Below, in pieces: positions 1 through 8,014 of a stretch of DNA of 64,000 nucleotides. Every line of letters begins with the position of its first letter. Within the stretch, counting starts at the first letter, position 1. Source of the DNA: an uncultured Winogradskyella sp. (GTDB lineage: Bacteria > Bacteroidota > Bacteroidia > Flavobacteriales > Flavobacteriaceae); assembly GCA_913055905.1 (NCBI GenBank), contig CAJXLB010000001.1, positions 744,001 to 808,000 on the forward strand. Direction: 5' to 3'. The notes beneath the pieces are model-generated. The model ran no database searches, was not told where the DNA came from, and saw nothing but the letters and a program-made list of their open reading frames with translations. A program made the translations under genes and the position numbers.

Positions 1-762
1 GCTAAATATCAAGAAAATGAGAATTCAGCTCAAGTAAGTTTGTTTGGCGATTCTAGTGAGGTCCAGATTGCAGAGCCACAGGTGCCGCCATGTGAGGAAT
101 GGGGAACCATGGAGAAATTGGCTCGTGAAAAAGAAGTGGTAGGGATTTACATCTCTGGTCATCCGCTTGATGACTTTAAAATAGAGATGCAAACCTTCTG
201 TAATGCCAAGTTGAGTTTATTCAAAGACCTAGAGAAGTATGTAAATAGAGAACTCACCTTTGGAGGTGTAGTTACAGATGTTCAGCATCGCGTAAGTAAA
301 AAGGGCACAGGATGGGCGGCATTTACGGTTGAGGATTATACAGATAGTTTTGAGTTCAGGATTTTTGGCGAAGAGTACCTGAAATTCAGGCACTTTTTAG
401 TGCAGAATTCATTCGTTTACATTAGGGCGTTTATTAAAGAGGGCTGGACAAATCAGCAGACCGGTAAAAAAGGAGATCCAAGAATCCAGTTCAATAATTT
501 TCAGTTACTTCACGACGTCATGGATATTTATGCTAAAAAACTATCCGTACAATTAGACATAGACTATCTAGAAAGGGAGACGATTGATAATTTGCAAGGC
601 TTATTTAAGATGCATCAAGGTAAGCACAGCTTAAATTTTGTTATCTATGATAAAAATGAAAAATTGAAATTGACCATGCCCAGCAGAAAACAAAAAATTA
701 AAATATCACAAGAGCTTTTAGGGGAATTGCAACGGTACGATGTGCGTTTTAAATTGAATTAA
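1..762 (+). CDS. dnaE: DNA polymerase III subunit alpha, C-terminal part (partial)
   Basis: The reading frame is open from the first base of the window, so this is the last ~253 residues of a protein of well over 1,000 residues. It begins in the linker after the finger domain (EKEVVGIYISGHPLDDF, the typical DnaE stretch before the OB fold). An OB-fold nucleic-acid binding domain follows (FGGVVTDVQHRVSKKGTGW, then EDYTDSFEFRIFGEEY), and the basic C-terminal domain completes it. DnaE is the replicative polymerase catalytic subunit; the polymerase active site lies upstream of the window. The order dnaE-trxA-DUF58 is, from memory, common in Flavobacteriaceae. No sign of truncation at the 3' end. 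Confidence 0.93.
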   Translation, partial: AKYQENENSAQVSLFGDSSEVQIAEPQVPPCEEWGTMEKLAREKEVVGIYISGHPLDDFKIEMQTFCNAKLSLFKDLEKYVNRELTFGGVVTDVQHRVSKKGTGWAAFTVEDYTDSFEFRIFGEEYLKFRHFLVQNSFVYIRAFIKEGWTNQQTGKKGDPRIQFNNFQLLHDVMDIYAKKLSVQLDIDYLERETIDNLQGLFKMHQGKHSLNFVIYDKNEKLKLTMPSRKQKIKISQELLGELQRYDVRFKLN

Positions 763-826
763 ATCGAAGCGACTAATAATCCTAAACAATAGGTCAATAG
801 CCAAATAGAATATATGAAATGTAAGG

Positions 827-852
827 TTTGGTACTTTTTTTGACTAATTTTG
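827..852 (+). promoter_or_regulatory. Candidate Bacteroidota promoter of trxA
   Basis: A TAnnTTTG-type -7 box (TAATTTTG, 845-852) with TTTG at 827-830. The spacing of 14 nt is shorter than usual, so the upstream box is uncertain. It lies about 40 nt before the trxA start codon and fits the primary sigma factor of Bacteroidota. Confidence 0.55.
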
Positions 853-892
853 CATAATTAATGAAATTACAAATATCTTAAACTAAAATATT

Positions 893-1210
893 ATGGCATT
901 AGAAATAACAGATGCAACATTTGAAGAAACTGTGCTAAAGAGCGATAAGCCAGTTATGGTAGATTTTTGGGCTGCTTGGTGTGGTCCTTGTCGTATGGTT
1001 GGGCCAATCATCGATGAAATTAGCAATGAGTATGATGGCAAGGCCATTGTGGGCAAGGTAGATGTAGATGCTAACCAAGAGTTTGCTGCTAAATATGGTG
1101 TGCGCAATATACCTACGGTATTAGTTTTCCAAAATGGAGAAGTAGTAGGTCGCCAAGTTGGTGTGGCACCAAAAAATGCTTACGCAGAAGCTTTAGATGC
1201 CCTATTGTAA
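893..1210 (+). CDS. trxA: Thioredoxin
   Basis: A 105-residue protein covering a whole thioredoxin fold with the WCGPC active site (C30, C33), the buried acid (D24) and the cis-proline loop NIPTVLVF (P74). It reduces disulfides in cytoplasmic proteins such as ribonucleotide reductase. There is no signal peptide, so it acts in the cytoplasm. It follows dnaE by 130 bp, has its own -7 box and its own rho-independent terminator, so it is probably a monocistronic unit. Length and motifs are exactly those of canonical TrxA. Confidence 0.97.
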   Translation: MALEITDATFEETVLKSDKPVMVDFWAAWCGPCRMVGPIIDEISNEYDGKAIVGKVDVDANQEFAAKYGVRNIPTVLVFQNGEVVGRQVGVAPKNAYAEALDALL

Positions 1211-1233
1211 CAAAGAGCTCTAAAAGAAATGAT

Positions 1234-1264
1234 AAAAGGTTTGCTGTAATGGCAAACCTTTTTT
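1234..1264 (+). terminator. Rho-independent terminator after trxA
   Basis: An 11-bp stem (1234-1244 with 1252-1262) and a 7-nt loop, running into a T tract. It ends only 12 bp before the DUF58 start codon, so the DUF58 gene either depends on readthrough or has a promoter inside the trxA region. Confidence 0.8.
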
Positions 1265-1276
1265 AGTTTCGATATT

Positions 1277-2206
1277 ATGGATTTACAATTAGAACTCAAT
1301 AAAGCCGGAGGATTTAAGAATCTGGACTTATTGGCTAAGCAGGTAGTGGAGGGTTTTATTGCAGGGATGCATAAAAGCCCGTTTCATGGTTTTTCGGCAG
1401 AGTTCGCAGAACACAAAATTTATAATCAGGGCGAAAGCACAAAACATATTGATTGGAAGCTTTTTGCAAAAACGGATAGATTATATACCAAACGCTATGA
1501 TGAAGAAACAAATCTGCGCTGTCATATTATATTGGATAACAGTACGTCCATGCATTATCCCGAAGATGCTGGACTCTCCATACAAAATCTTAATAAGATT
1601 GGGTTTTCTGCACTAGCAGCGGCAGCCCTAATGCAAATATTAAAAAAACAACGTGATGCTGTAGGTCTCAGTATCTACAGTGATAAGTATGATTTTTACG
1701 CACCTGAAAAGGGTAGCGAACGACATCGGCAAATGCTTTTGTCCAAACTCAGTGCAGCGGTGGAAACCAGACCACAGACGCAAAAGACCGAAACCTATTT
1801 GTATTTGCATCAAATTGCCGAAAAAATTCATAGGCGCTCTTTAATATTTGTATTTACGGACATGTTTCAAACTTCAGAAGACGATGAAAAAATCTTTGAG
1901 GCGTTAAGGCATTTAAAGCACAATAAACATGAGGTAGTTCTTTTTCACGTCATGGATAAGTCCAAAGAACTAGAGTTTGAGTTTGATAACGCACCGAAAC
2001 GTTTTATAGACGTTGAGACGGGAGAGTTCATTAATTTATATCCAGATAATGTAAAGGAGAACTATGAATCAGCAGCTTCAGAATACTTTAAGGCCTTGAA
2101 ACTAAAATGTGGGCAATATCGCATAAAGTATGTTGAAGCAGACATAAAGGCTGGTTTCAGTAACATCCTTACCACCTATATGATAGAACGCCAGAAATTT
2201 GTTTGA
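1277..2206 (+). CDS. DUF58 domain protein (VWA-like)
   Basis: A 309-residue cytoplasmic protein of the DUF58 family. The hallmark stretch around residues 37-66 is present (HGFSAEFAEHKIYNQGES followed by HIDWKLFAKTD). It is followed by a von Willebrand A-like fold with a MIDAS-type DNSTS motif at 87-91. Family members are usually encoded beside MoxR AAA+ ATPases and are thought to act as metal-dependent adaptors in cell-envelope stress or aerotolerance; no MoxR gene is in this window. It lies just after trxA with a terminator between. The exact substrate is unknown. Confidence 0.85.
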   Translation: MDLQLELNKAGGFKNLDLLAKQVVEGFIAGMHKSPFHGFSAEFAEHKIYNQGESTKHIDWKLFAKTDRLYTKRYDEETNLRCHIILDNSTSMHYPEDAGLSIQNLNKIGFSALAAAALMQILKKQRDAVGLSIYSDKYDFYAPEKGSERHRQMLLSKLSAAVETRPQTQKTETYLYLHQIAEKIHRRSLIFVFTDMFQTSEDDEKIFEALRHLKHNKHEVVLFHVMDKSKELEFEFDNAPKRFIDVETGEFINLYPDNVKENYESAASEYFKALKLKCGQYRIKYVEADIKAGFSNILTTYMIERQKFV

Positions 2207-2231
2207 TGGCTTTATTTTTTAAAGGTTTTTA

Positions 2232-2262
2232 TTTGCCATATTAAAAATGGAATGTATATTTG
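2232..2262 (+). promoter_or_regulatory. Promoter of tRNA-Asp
   Basis: TTTG (2232-2235), 19 nt, then TATATTTG (2255-2262). This matches the Bacteroidota -33/-7 consensus closely, and the mature tRNA begins 18 nt after the -7 box. Confidence 0.85.
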
Positions 2263-2280
2263 CCCTCGCAATTACGCAAC

Positions 2281-2354
2281 GGTCTGGTAGTTCAGTTGGT
2301 TAGAATATCTGCCTGTCACGCAGGGGGTCGCGGGTTCGAGTCCCGTCCAGACCG
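2281..2354 (+). tRNA. tRNA-Asp (GTC)
   Basis: A 74-nt cloverleaf with acceptor stem GGTCTGG / CCAGACC and discriminator G. The anticodon loop CTGTCAC has GTC at 2315-2317, and the T arm carries the GGTTCGAGTCC signature. CCA is not encoded. A strong promoter precedes it, and a hairpin-rich trailer rather than a simple terminator follows. Confidence 0.97.
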
Positions 2355-2379
2355 CTTAAATACTCACTAAGGTGGGTAT

Positions 2380-2530
2380 CTCATTAAACAGATGCTTTTA
2401 AGTTTAATGAGGTTCCCTTTTGCAAGGGAATACTAACGTGTTGTGTTGTTTATCTCTAAAACAATTGAGATAAATTGTAGTGAGACTTCCAATTAAATTG
2501 GAAGCTTCCGATGAAAGGCTTTCCTTTTTT
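2380..2530 (+). other. Hairpin-rich trailer downstream of tRNA-Asp (possible small RNA)
   Basis: No open frame is seen here. Four consecutive inverted repeats are visible: 2380-2389 with 2402-2411 (10 bp), 2413-2419 with 2424-2430 (7 bp, loop TTGC), 2451-2456 with 2467-2472 (6 bp), and 2486-2494 with 2496-2504 (nested, effectively 8 bp with a TAA loop). A T tract at 2525-2530 then follows GGAAGC...GCTTTCC. The tRNA promoter would transcribe the block, which could be a structured tRNA 3' trailer or an independent RNA. No known family is recognised. Confidence 0.45.
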
Positions 2531-2592
2531 CTTTATCAGAAAATCGGGATGCTTTTTTGTTTTAAGGACTTTGCTGTTTATTGAAACTTTGA

Positions 2593-3378
2593 CTAGTCTG
2601 ATAGAGAATTCAAGAAATTTAAGCTGGTATAGTTAAAAATTTGAGACTGCTCTACATTAACAACATGACCACATTGTGGGATCACATGCAAGGAAGCAAG
2701 TTTATGCTGTCCTACGATCTTTTTTACATTGGGCAGGAACAGATGGTCTTGGTCGCCCATAATATACATCGTAGGTATAGCAATATCATTTAACCTAAAA
2801 AAGCGCAGCAAGGGATTTATTTCAGACGCTAGTTTAAACCATCTCATAAATTCCTTTTGGTACAGCTTCTTTGCCTCGTTGATAAAGAGAAGCCTAGAGG
2901 CCTTATGGTTTTTTCGTGGCATGATGATAAAAGCAAATAGCTTGTACAGGTACATATAAGGAATTACCGACTTAAAAACCACGCCAAAGCGCATTAACAC
3001 CTGAGATCTAAAATTGAGTTTAAGTATGGCGCCACCCATAATCATGCTTTGTACACGTTGTGGATGGATTTCAGCTAAATTCCTTATTAATATGGTTCCC
3101 AAAGAAATACCAACAAAATGGGATTTTTCAATCTTTAGATGATCCAGGACCTCTATGATATCTTTGGTAATGGCATTAAAGGTGTAATTGGTGTTAAGGG
3201 CATCGCTCAACTTTGGTTTGCTTCTACCATGACCTCTCAAGTCCAATACTAAAACATTGAAGTGCTCACGAAAAGAGCGAATCTGCTTAAACCATATGCT
3301 CGAGCTTCCTCCGGCACCATGAACAAAAGTGACCCACTGGCTATGACCTTGCTTTATGTAAGTGTAATGATTAAGCAT
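2593..3378 (-). CDS. Alpha/beta-fold hydrolase
   Basis: A 261-residue alpha/beta hydrolase with the oxyanion loop HGAGG (20-24), the nucleophile elbow GISLG (S92), an acid in GDQDH (D209 or D211) and the catalytic histidine in CGHVV (H238). There is no signal peptide, so it is probably cytoplasmic. A basic and hydrophobic cap domain lies between residues ~120 and 190. The substrate cannot be inferred; relatives include esterases, haloperoxidase-like and lipid hydrolases. It is a single gene, transcribed toward the tRNA-Asp trailer and divergent from the secreted-peptide gene. Confidence 0.85.
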   Translation of the reverse strand: MLNHYTYIKQGHSQWVTFVHGAGGSSSIWFKQIRSFREHFNVLVLDLRGHGRSKPKLSDALNTNYTFNAITKDIIEVLDHLKIEKSHFVGISLGTILIRNLAEIHPQRVQSMIMGGAILKLNFRSQVLMRFGVVFKSVIPYMYLYKLFAFIIMPRKNHKASRLLFINEAKKLYQKEFMRWFKLASEINPLLRFFRLNDIAIPTMYIMGDQDHLFLPNVKKIVGQHKLASLHVIPQCGHVVNVEQSQIFNYTSLNFLNSLSD

Positions 3379-3787
3379 TTTTTTACGAAGTTAAAGATAG
3401 GATTTTTGTTTTACGTAGTTTTTAACAGAGGTATAACGCAAGGGAAGATTTTAAGTTTTTGGGCTTTGCATTCAGTGATGTTTCTATAAAATTACCCTGA
3501 AACTAGTATTTAAACGATAAAAAAATACATTTTACCGATGAAATTCTTTTTTGTATCATTATAAAAGCTATATTTGAAGTCCTTCATAAGTCCTCAAATC
3601 GCTTATCAAGGTATTAATTATATCCATTTTACAGTTAGACTAGACTAGTCTGAAAAACTTCCCTCGTTTTTTAGTACAATTTTTGGCTTGTCCAAAATAG
3701 TTAATTATCCATTCCCTTCCCTCAGCGCAAAACATTGTTTTGCACCAAATAATGTATTAACTATTGTTAACCCTAAATTGATACCAT
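3379..3787. promoter_or_regulatory. Regulatory intergenic region ahead of the secreted peptide / TPR kinase
   Basis: About 410 bp with no convincing gene. It holds a TATATTTG -7 box at 3569-3576 with TTTG at 3550-3553 (15-nt spacing), a perfect AGACTAGTCT palindrome at 3642-3651, and a 17-nt inverted repeat GCAAAAC-ATT-GTTTTGC at 3727-3743, 44 bp before the 56-codon gene. If the -7 box is used, the leader is about 200 nt. The inverted repeat is a candidate operator. Confidence 0.4.
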
Positions 3788-3958
3788 ATGAGAACTATGA
3801 AAATTACCTTAGCATTATTAGCCATTGTTGTATTAACTGTATCTGGTGTACAGTCAAATGACATCGTTAATGATCAACCAACCATTGAGAAGACCTCAAC
3901 GAATATTGATTTGTTAGCTCACGGGAAAGCAGAAATAAAGGTTCCAACTAGAGGATAA
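3788..3958 (+). CDS. Small secreted peptide (56 aa), unknown function
   Basis: A 56-codon gene beginning ATG AGA ACT ATG; the second ATG at 3797 is an alternative start. Residues ~4-22 form a signal peptide (basic start, then LALLAIVVLTVSGVQS). The remainder is a short polar tail of ~33 residues ending KVPTRG. A rho-independent terminator follows immediately, so it can be made as its own short transcript, and a TPR histidine kinase starts 122 bp further on. The placement suggests a signalling or accessory role for that kinase, but this is inference. No family is recognised. Confidence 0.65.
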   Translation: MRTMKITLALLAIVVLTVSGVQSNDIVNDQPTIEKTSTNIDLLAHGKAEIKVPTRG

Positions 3959-3984
3959 ATTCGCTCTATTTTATAATATAATTA

Positions 3985-4010
3985 GCTCTTGCAATGTTGC
4001 GAGGGCTTTT
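3985..4010 (+). terminator. Terminator after the small secreted peptide
   Basis: A 10-position stem (3985-3994 with 3997-4006, including G-T pairs), a 2-nt tip and TTTT. It separates the peptide gene from the kinase and would allow the peptide to be made in excess of the kinase. Confidence 0.65.
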
Positions 4011-4080
4011 GGTGCTTGTTGGAGGTGTGCACAAATTGGAAATTTAGTTTTAAATTTGATGACAAAGACATCCCATTTAA

Positions 4081-6117
4081 TTGAAAATAGCAAAACACTC
4101 CCTTTTTATAATCCTACTCGTAATTTCTGTAAGGATAGATGCTCAGGAATCTTCTGTAATAAGGGATTCTGTTAAAGCTCTTATACAAAACACGGATAAC
4201 TTAGATTTTCCAACGGATGAACGATTAACATATGGCCTTCGGGCTTTATATTTGGCCAGACAGTTACAAAATGATTCAATTGAACTGCAAGCGCAAAGCA
4301 AATTGATGAATGTCTATTTTGATAGACAGGATTTTGACGCTTACATTTCAACAAATCATCAAATAGCGCTTCTGTCCAAGAAGATAAAGGATTCCTTACG
4401 TCTGGGTCGTGCCCTTTTCGCCTTGGGTTACGCATATCAAATGACCCAAGAAATTGATAGTGCGTATTATAATTATTCAAAGTCCGCACAAGTTTTTGAT
4501 GCCATAAAAAACAACGAGGAGTTATCTTATAGTTTGGGAAATTTATCTCAAATACAGTTTGAGGGGAAAGATTATTTTGGGGCAGAGGAGAATGCGGTGA
4601 GAGCTCTCAAAGCCATTGAGAATAGTGACAACACGAATGACATTCTTGACCAAAAATGGATACTTAATACTGTTTTAGGAAATATTGCAAATTCCTTACG
4701 TAACTACAACAGTGCTATTGAATATCACAATAGGGCCCTAGAATATGGGAAAGACCTAGGTAAAACCAATGATTATGATTTATATTCTTTAAACAATATC
4801 GCTTATGCTAAGCGATTGCAAGGCAACTATGAAGAATCAAAAACTATATTTGCCGAGCTACTGGATACAGAGAATTTATTAGAGGAAAATCCGTCATTTT
4901 ATGCCCTTGTTGCCGAGAATTTGGCGTATTCGACATTCTTAACGGGCGATTTTAAGGAAAATGACATAATCGAATTATTTAAAACATCTTATGCCATTTG
5001 CGATAGTATAGATGATGACTTCACCAAGACTGGTACGGTAATCAGCTGGGCAAAGTTCAATAAGGGTATAGGAAACAAGGAAAGAGCAAAGAAATTGGCT
5101 AGAGAAGCTTATGGCTTGGCCAAAAATGTGGAGTCTAATGAAATCCTCCTTGAGGCCATGCTGCTTTTATCCGAGCTTGAAGATAGTGAAGAAGGGAAGG
5201 CCTATCTTAATGAACATATTAAACTAACCGACAGCCTGTTACAAGTGGAACGTAAGGTTAGAAACAAATTTGCGCGTATAGAATTGGAAACAGACCGTCT
5301 TGCGGCAGAAAACGAACAAATATCACGCGAGAATCTGTATTTGGTTATTTTGTCTATTGGCTTATTGCTCACGGCCATTCTGGTTTATGTAGTCATTTCA
5401 CAACGTGCTAAAAATAGAAGACTTAAGCTCATACAGGTGCAACAAAAGGCCAATGAAGATATTTACAACCTTTTGCTTCAACAACAGGACAAGGTTGAAG
5501 AGGCCAGAACCGCAGAGAAAAAGCGCATATCAGAAGAACTGCATGATGGTGTTTTGGGGCGATTATTCGGAACGCGTTTAAGTTTGGATAGCATCAATTT
5601 TAAAGATGGAAAAGAGGCTGTACTCACAAGAGCCAATTATATAGCTCAATTAAAAAATATTGAGGACGATATTAGAAAGATATCACACGAGTTAAATACC
5701 GATTTTGTTGCTGGATCTAGTTTTATGGATATCGTAAGTGAACTTATTGAAAACCAGACCAAAGCTTACGGACTTTCATACAGCTTTAATTTCACGGACG
5801 ATATTAGTTGGGAAGTAGTGCCTAATAAAATTAAAATTAATTTATACCGCATTATCCAAGAGTCTATGCAGAACATCTATAAACACGCCCAAGCCAAAAC
5901 CATTGAGATTAGCATATCACTGGAAAATAATGTAATTTGCTTAGAAATTACCGACGACGGAAAGGGCTTTGATACCTCAAGGAGTAAACGAGGAATAGGG
6001 CTTAAGAATATGGCCTCAAGAGTTGATGATGTTGGCGGTACTATTGAATTCTCCTCCCAAATTGGAACGGGAACATCGGTTAATGTAAAAATACCTTATA
6101 TACACCACACGGCATGA
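4081..6117 (+). CDS. TPR-domain sensor histidine kinase (HisKA_3 / NarL-type)
   Basis: A 678-residue kinase starting at TTG; an in-frame TAA lies immediately upstream, so this start is forced and gives a clean signal peptide (residues 1-21, ending IDAQ). A periplasmic array of TPR-like helices spans ~60-400, one transmembrane helix ~420-441, a coiled coil, then the dimerisation helix with phospho-acceptor H488 (RISEELHDGV). The HATPase domain carries EITDDGKGFD and RGIGLKNM. The architecture fits the two-component sensors of Bacteroidota that sense periplasmic ligands through TPRs. It overlaps the response regulator by four bases (ATGA), so the two are translationally coupled. The ligand is unknown. 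Confidence 0.92.
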   Translation: MKIAKHSLFIILLVISVRIDAQESSVIRDSVKALIQNTDNLDFPTDERLTYGLRALYLARQLQNDSIELQAQSKLMNVYFDRQDFDAYISTNHQIALLSKKIKDSLRLGRALFALGYAYQMTQEIDSAYYNYSKSAQVFDAIKNNEELSYSLGNLSQIQFEGKDYFGAEENAVRALKAIENSDNTNDILDQKWILNTVLGNIANSLRNYNSAIEYHNRALEYGKDLGKTNDYDLYSLNNIAYAKRLQGNYEESKTIFAELLDTENLLEENPSFYALVAENLAYSTFLTGDFKENDIIELFKTSYAICDSIDDDFTKTGTVISWAKFNKGIGNKERAKKLAREAYGLAKNVESNEILLEAMLLLSELEDSEEGKAYLNEHIKLTDSLLQVERKVRNKFARIELETDRLAAENEQISRENLYLVILSIGLLLTAILVYVVISQRAKNRRLKLIQVQQKANEDIYNLLLQQQDKVEEARTAEKKRISEELHDGVLGRLFGTRLSLDSINFKDGKEAVLTRANYIAQLKNIEDDIRKISHELNTDFVAGSSFMDIVSELIENQTKAYGLSYSFNFTDDISWEVVPNKIKINLYRIIQESMQNIYKHAQAKTIEISISLENNVICLEITDDGKGFDTSRSKRGIGLKNMASRVDDVGGTIEFSSQIGTGTSVNVKIPYIHHTA

Positions 6118-6782
6118 AGCACATAAATATCCTTATGGTAGACGACCATCCTATTATTATAGAAGGCTATCAAAATGTGTTAATGGCTACAAAAGAAGAT
6201 GATCAAACGCTGTTAATAGACACGGCAAATAATTGTGACACGGCTCAACTCATGATTAATAAAGCGGCCAAAAACACGCCTTACGATGTTTGTTTTTTTG
6301 ATATCAGCTTGCCGCCTTCGGAGGATGGAAAATACACCTCAGGTGAAGATTTAGCATTGCTCACCAAGCGTGTTTTACCCAATGCAAAAATTATCATTCT
6401 CACCATGTTTAATGAGTCCTTCAGGATTCATAATATTATTAAGGAAATTAATCCTGATGGGTTTTTAATAAAAAGTGATTTAACATCGATAGAGTTGGCA
6501 GATGCGTTTCAGCATATTTTGAAGTATCCTCCCTATTACAGTAGTACGGTCAATAATTATGTAAAGCAAACCATAACGAGCGAAATTTACGTCGATGATA
6601 TCAATAGGAAAATCCTTCACCTACTGTCCCAGGGAATAAAAACCAAGAACCTAAAGGAATACGTGCCTTTATCCATGAGTGCCATAGAAAAGCGCAAAAA
6701 GCAACTCAAATTGTTGTTTTCAGTATCGGACGGAAAGGATGAAACCCTCTTAAATGAAGCTAGGGAAAAGGGCTATTTATAA
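6114..6782 (+). CDS. Response regulator, receiver plus LuxR/NarL-like HTH
   Basis: 222 residues. The receiver domain has the acidic pair D10/D11 (MVDDHP), the phospho-acceptor D63 (CFFDISLPP) and the conserved Lys in FLIKSD. The C-terminal ~60 residues form a helix-turn-helix of the LuxR/NarL sort, somewhat diverged (ILHLLSQGIKTKNLKEYVPLS). It is the cognate partner of the upstream TPR kinase: the genes overlap and the kinase is of the class that pairs with NarL-type regulators. Targets are not evident; the inverted repeat at 3727-3743 before the peptide gene is one candidate. A bidirectional terminator closes the operon. Confidence 0.92.
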   Translation: MKHINILMVDDHPIIIEGYQNVLMATKEDDQTLLIDTANNCDTAQLMINKAAKNTPYDVCFFDISLPPSEDGKYTSGEDLALLTKRVLPNAKIIILTMFNESFRIHNIIKEINPDGFLIKSDLTSIELADAFQHILKYPPYYSSTVNNYVKQTITSEIYVDDINRKILHLLSQGIKTKNLKEYVPLSMSAIEKRKKQLKLLFSVSDGKDETLLNEAREKGYL

Positions 6783-6981
6783 CAATTACGACAAAAATCA
6801 GGTGTTTTTAGCTTTCGAAAAAACGCTTGAATCCCTTGAAAATAATGAGAACTACGGTTTTTCCGTATCAATATTGAGGTTTTACCGCAGCAAAAAGTGA
6901 TTTCAATACTATAGTTTTACATCAAGTCAACAAGAATTAATTAATCCCTCTTAAGAAATTGTTGAGTTAATAGCAAGAAAG

Positions 6982-7012
6982 AAAACCCAATGGTGCTAGC
7001 CATTGGGTTTTT
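6982..7012. terminator. Bidirectional terminator between response regulator and DUF456 gene
   Basis: A stem of 10-12 bp (AACCCAATGG at 6984-6993 with 7000-7009) with a short loop, T-rich on the + strand (7008-7012 and beyond) and also on the - strand. It serves both convergent genes. Confidence 0.85.
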
Positions 7013-7030
7013 GGTTTTTATAAAATTAGA

Positions 7031-7528
7031 TTAAAATAGGCTGCCACTATGCTCTGAGAGTTTTACCAAAAAGAAGCCGAGAAAAATCAAGGCCACTATA
7101 AATTTTAAAAACGTAGAGGCCAAGAATCCCACAAAAGAGCCAAAAGCTGCTTTGGTGGCTTTGTTAAAATCATTCCGTTGCGTCATCTCACCAATAATCG
7201 CTCCCAGAAATGGTCCAATAATTATTCCGAAAGGAATTGGAGAGAATAGGCCTACTAGCAGGCCAATAGTTGTTCCGATCATTCCAGCTCTGCTTCCACC
7301 AAAACGTTTGGTTCCAACTACCGGAATGATATAATCCAGAACAAAAATAAACAGGGCGACCAAAAATGTAACGACTAAAAAAGTAGTGCTCATTTCTATG
7401 CCTTCAGTGAAATGCAGCACCAACAGTCCCAGCCAACTGGTCAATGGTCCTGGTATAATGGGTAGAAAACTACCAGCAATACCAAGTATTATAAGGAGAA
7501 ATGCGATTATGATTAAAAGTAGCTCCAT
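7031..7528 (-). CDS. DUF456 family membrane protein
   Basis: A 165-residue, very hydrophobic protein with five or six transmembrane segments and the glycine/proline-rich motifs of DUF456 (GIAGSFLPIIPGP near the N terminus and FGIIIGPFLGAIIGE in the middle). Family length and layout match. The biochemical function is unknown. It stands alone, convergent with the response regulator across a shared terminator and divergent from the BlaI operon, with which it shares the intergenic region. Confidence 0.85.
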   Translation of the reverse strand: MELLLIIIAFLLIILGIAGSFLPIIPGPLTSWLGLLVLHFTEGIEMSTTFLVVTFLVALFIFVLDYIIPVVGTKRFGGSRAGMIGTTIGLLVGLFSPIPFGIIIGPFLGAIIGEMTQRNDFNKATKAAFGSFVGFLASTFLKFIVALIFLGFFLVKLSEHSGSLF

Positions 7529-7581
7529 AAAATTTAAGCTATAACAAATAAGACGTACTCTGAAAGAATTTGTTACATTTT

Positions 7582-7648
7582 AACTAAATAATTAGTTTAA
7601 ACTAAAAAATTAGTTATATTTGAAATCTAATGAACTAAAAATTTAGTT
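7582..7648 (+). promoter_or_regulatory. BlaI-type operator array and promoter
   Basis: Three copies of AACTAA-N4-TTAGTT at 7582-7597, 7600-7615 and 7633-7648. The centres are 18 and 33 bp apart. A TATATTTG -7 box (7615-7622) sits between copies two and three. Copy three ends 4 bp before the repressor's ATG, so it covers the transcript start or leader. This is the layout expected for autorepression by the BlaI-family protein encoded next. Confidence 0.85.
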
Positions 7649-7652
7649 GAAA

Positions 7653-8012
7653 ATGAAGCAACTCACCAAGGCAGAAGAGGAAATTATGCAAGCCTTATGG
7701 CAACTAAAAAAGGCCAATGTTAAAGCTGTAATTGAATTATTACCAAAGCCAAAACCAGCTTACAACACTGTTTCAACAATAATTAGGATCTTGGAGTCTA
7801 AAGGATTTGTGGATTATGAAAAACAAGGCAAAGGACATCTTTATTTTCCCATTATTGACAAAGCATCCTACAGCAACCAGTCCATAAATAAGTTGCTGGA
7901 TAATTATTTCCAAGGGTCATTTAAAAGTATGGTGTCGTTTTTTGTAAAGAAAAATGATATTGACTTAGACGATATAGAAGGCTTGCTCAAAGAAATCAAT
8001 AAAAACAAATAA
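7653..8012 (+). CDS. BlaI/MecI/CopY family transcriptional repressor
   Basis: 119 residues from the ATG at 7653; an in-frame TTG two codons upstream lies inside an operator palindrome and is less likely. The N-terminal winged helix (~residues 1-75, LTKAEEEIMQALWQLKKANV... PAYNTVSTIIRILESKGFV) is diagnostic of the BlaI/MecI family, followed by a short C-terminal dimerisation region. Such repressors bind palindromes and are inactivated when a cognate M56 membrane protease is triggered. The M56 gene follows by 2 bp and three palindromes precede it. No beta-lactamase is nearby, so the regulon is probably a cell-envelope response. Confidence 0.93.
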   Translation: MKQLTKAEEEIMQALWQLKKANVKAVIELLPKPKPAYNTVSTIIRILESKGFVDYEKQGKGHLYFPIIDKASYSNQSINKLLDNYFQGSFKSMVSFFVKKNDIDLDDIEGLLKEINKNK

Positions 8013-8014
8013 CC

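Noticed and set aside
3262-3489. 75-codon open frame at 3262-3489 on the + strand
   Set aside because: It largely lies antisense to the alpha/beta hydrolase gene and has no signal, domain or promoter of its own.
7647-7652. TTG start two codons before the BlaI-type ATG
   Set aside because: It is inside the third operator palindrome and adds nothing to the fold; ATG 7653 gives the usual family N terminus.
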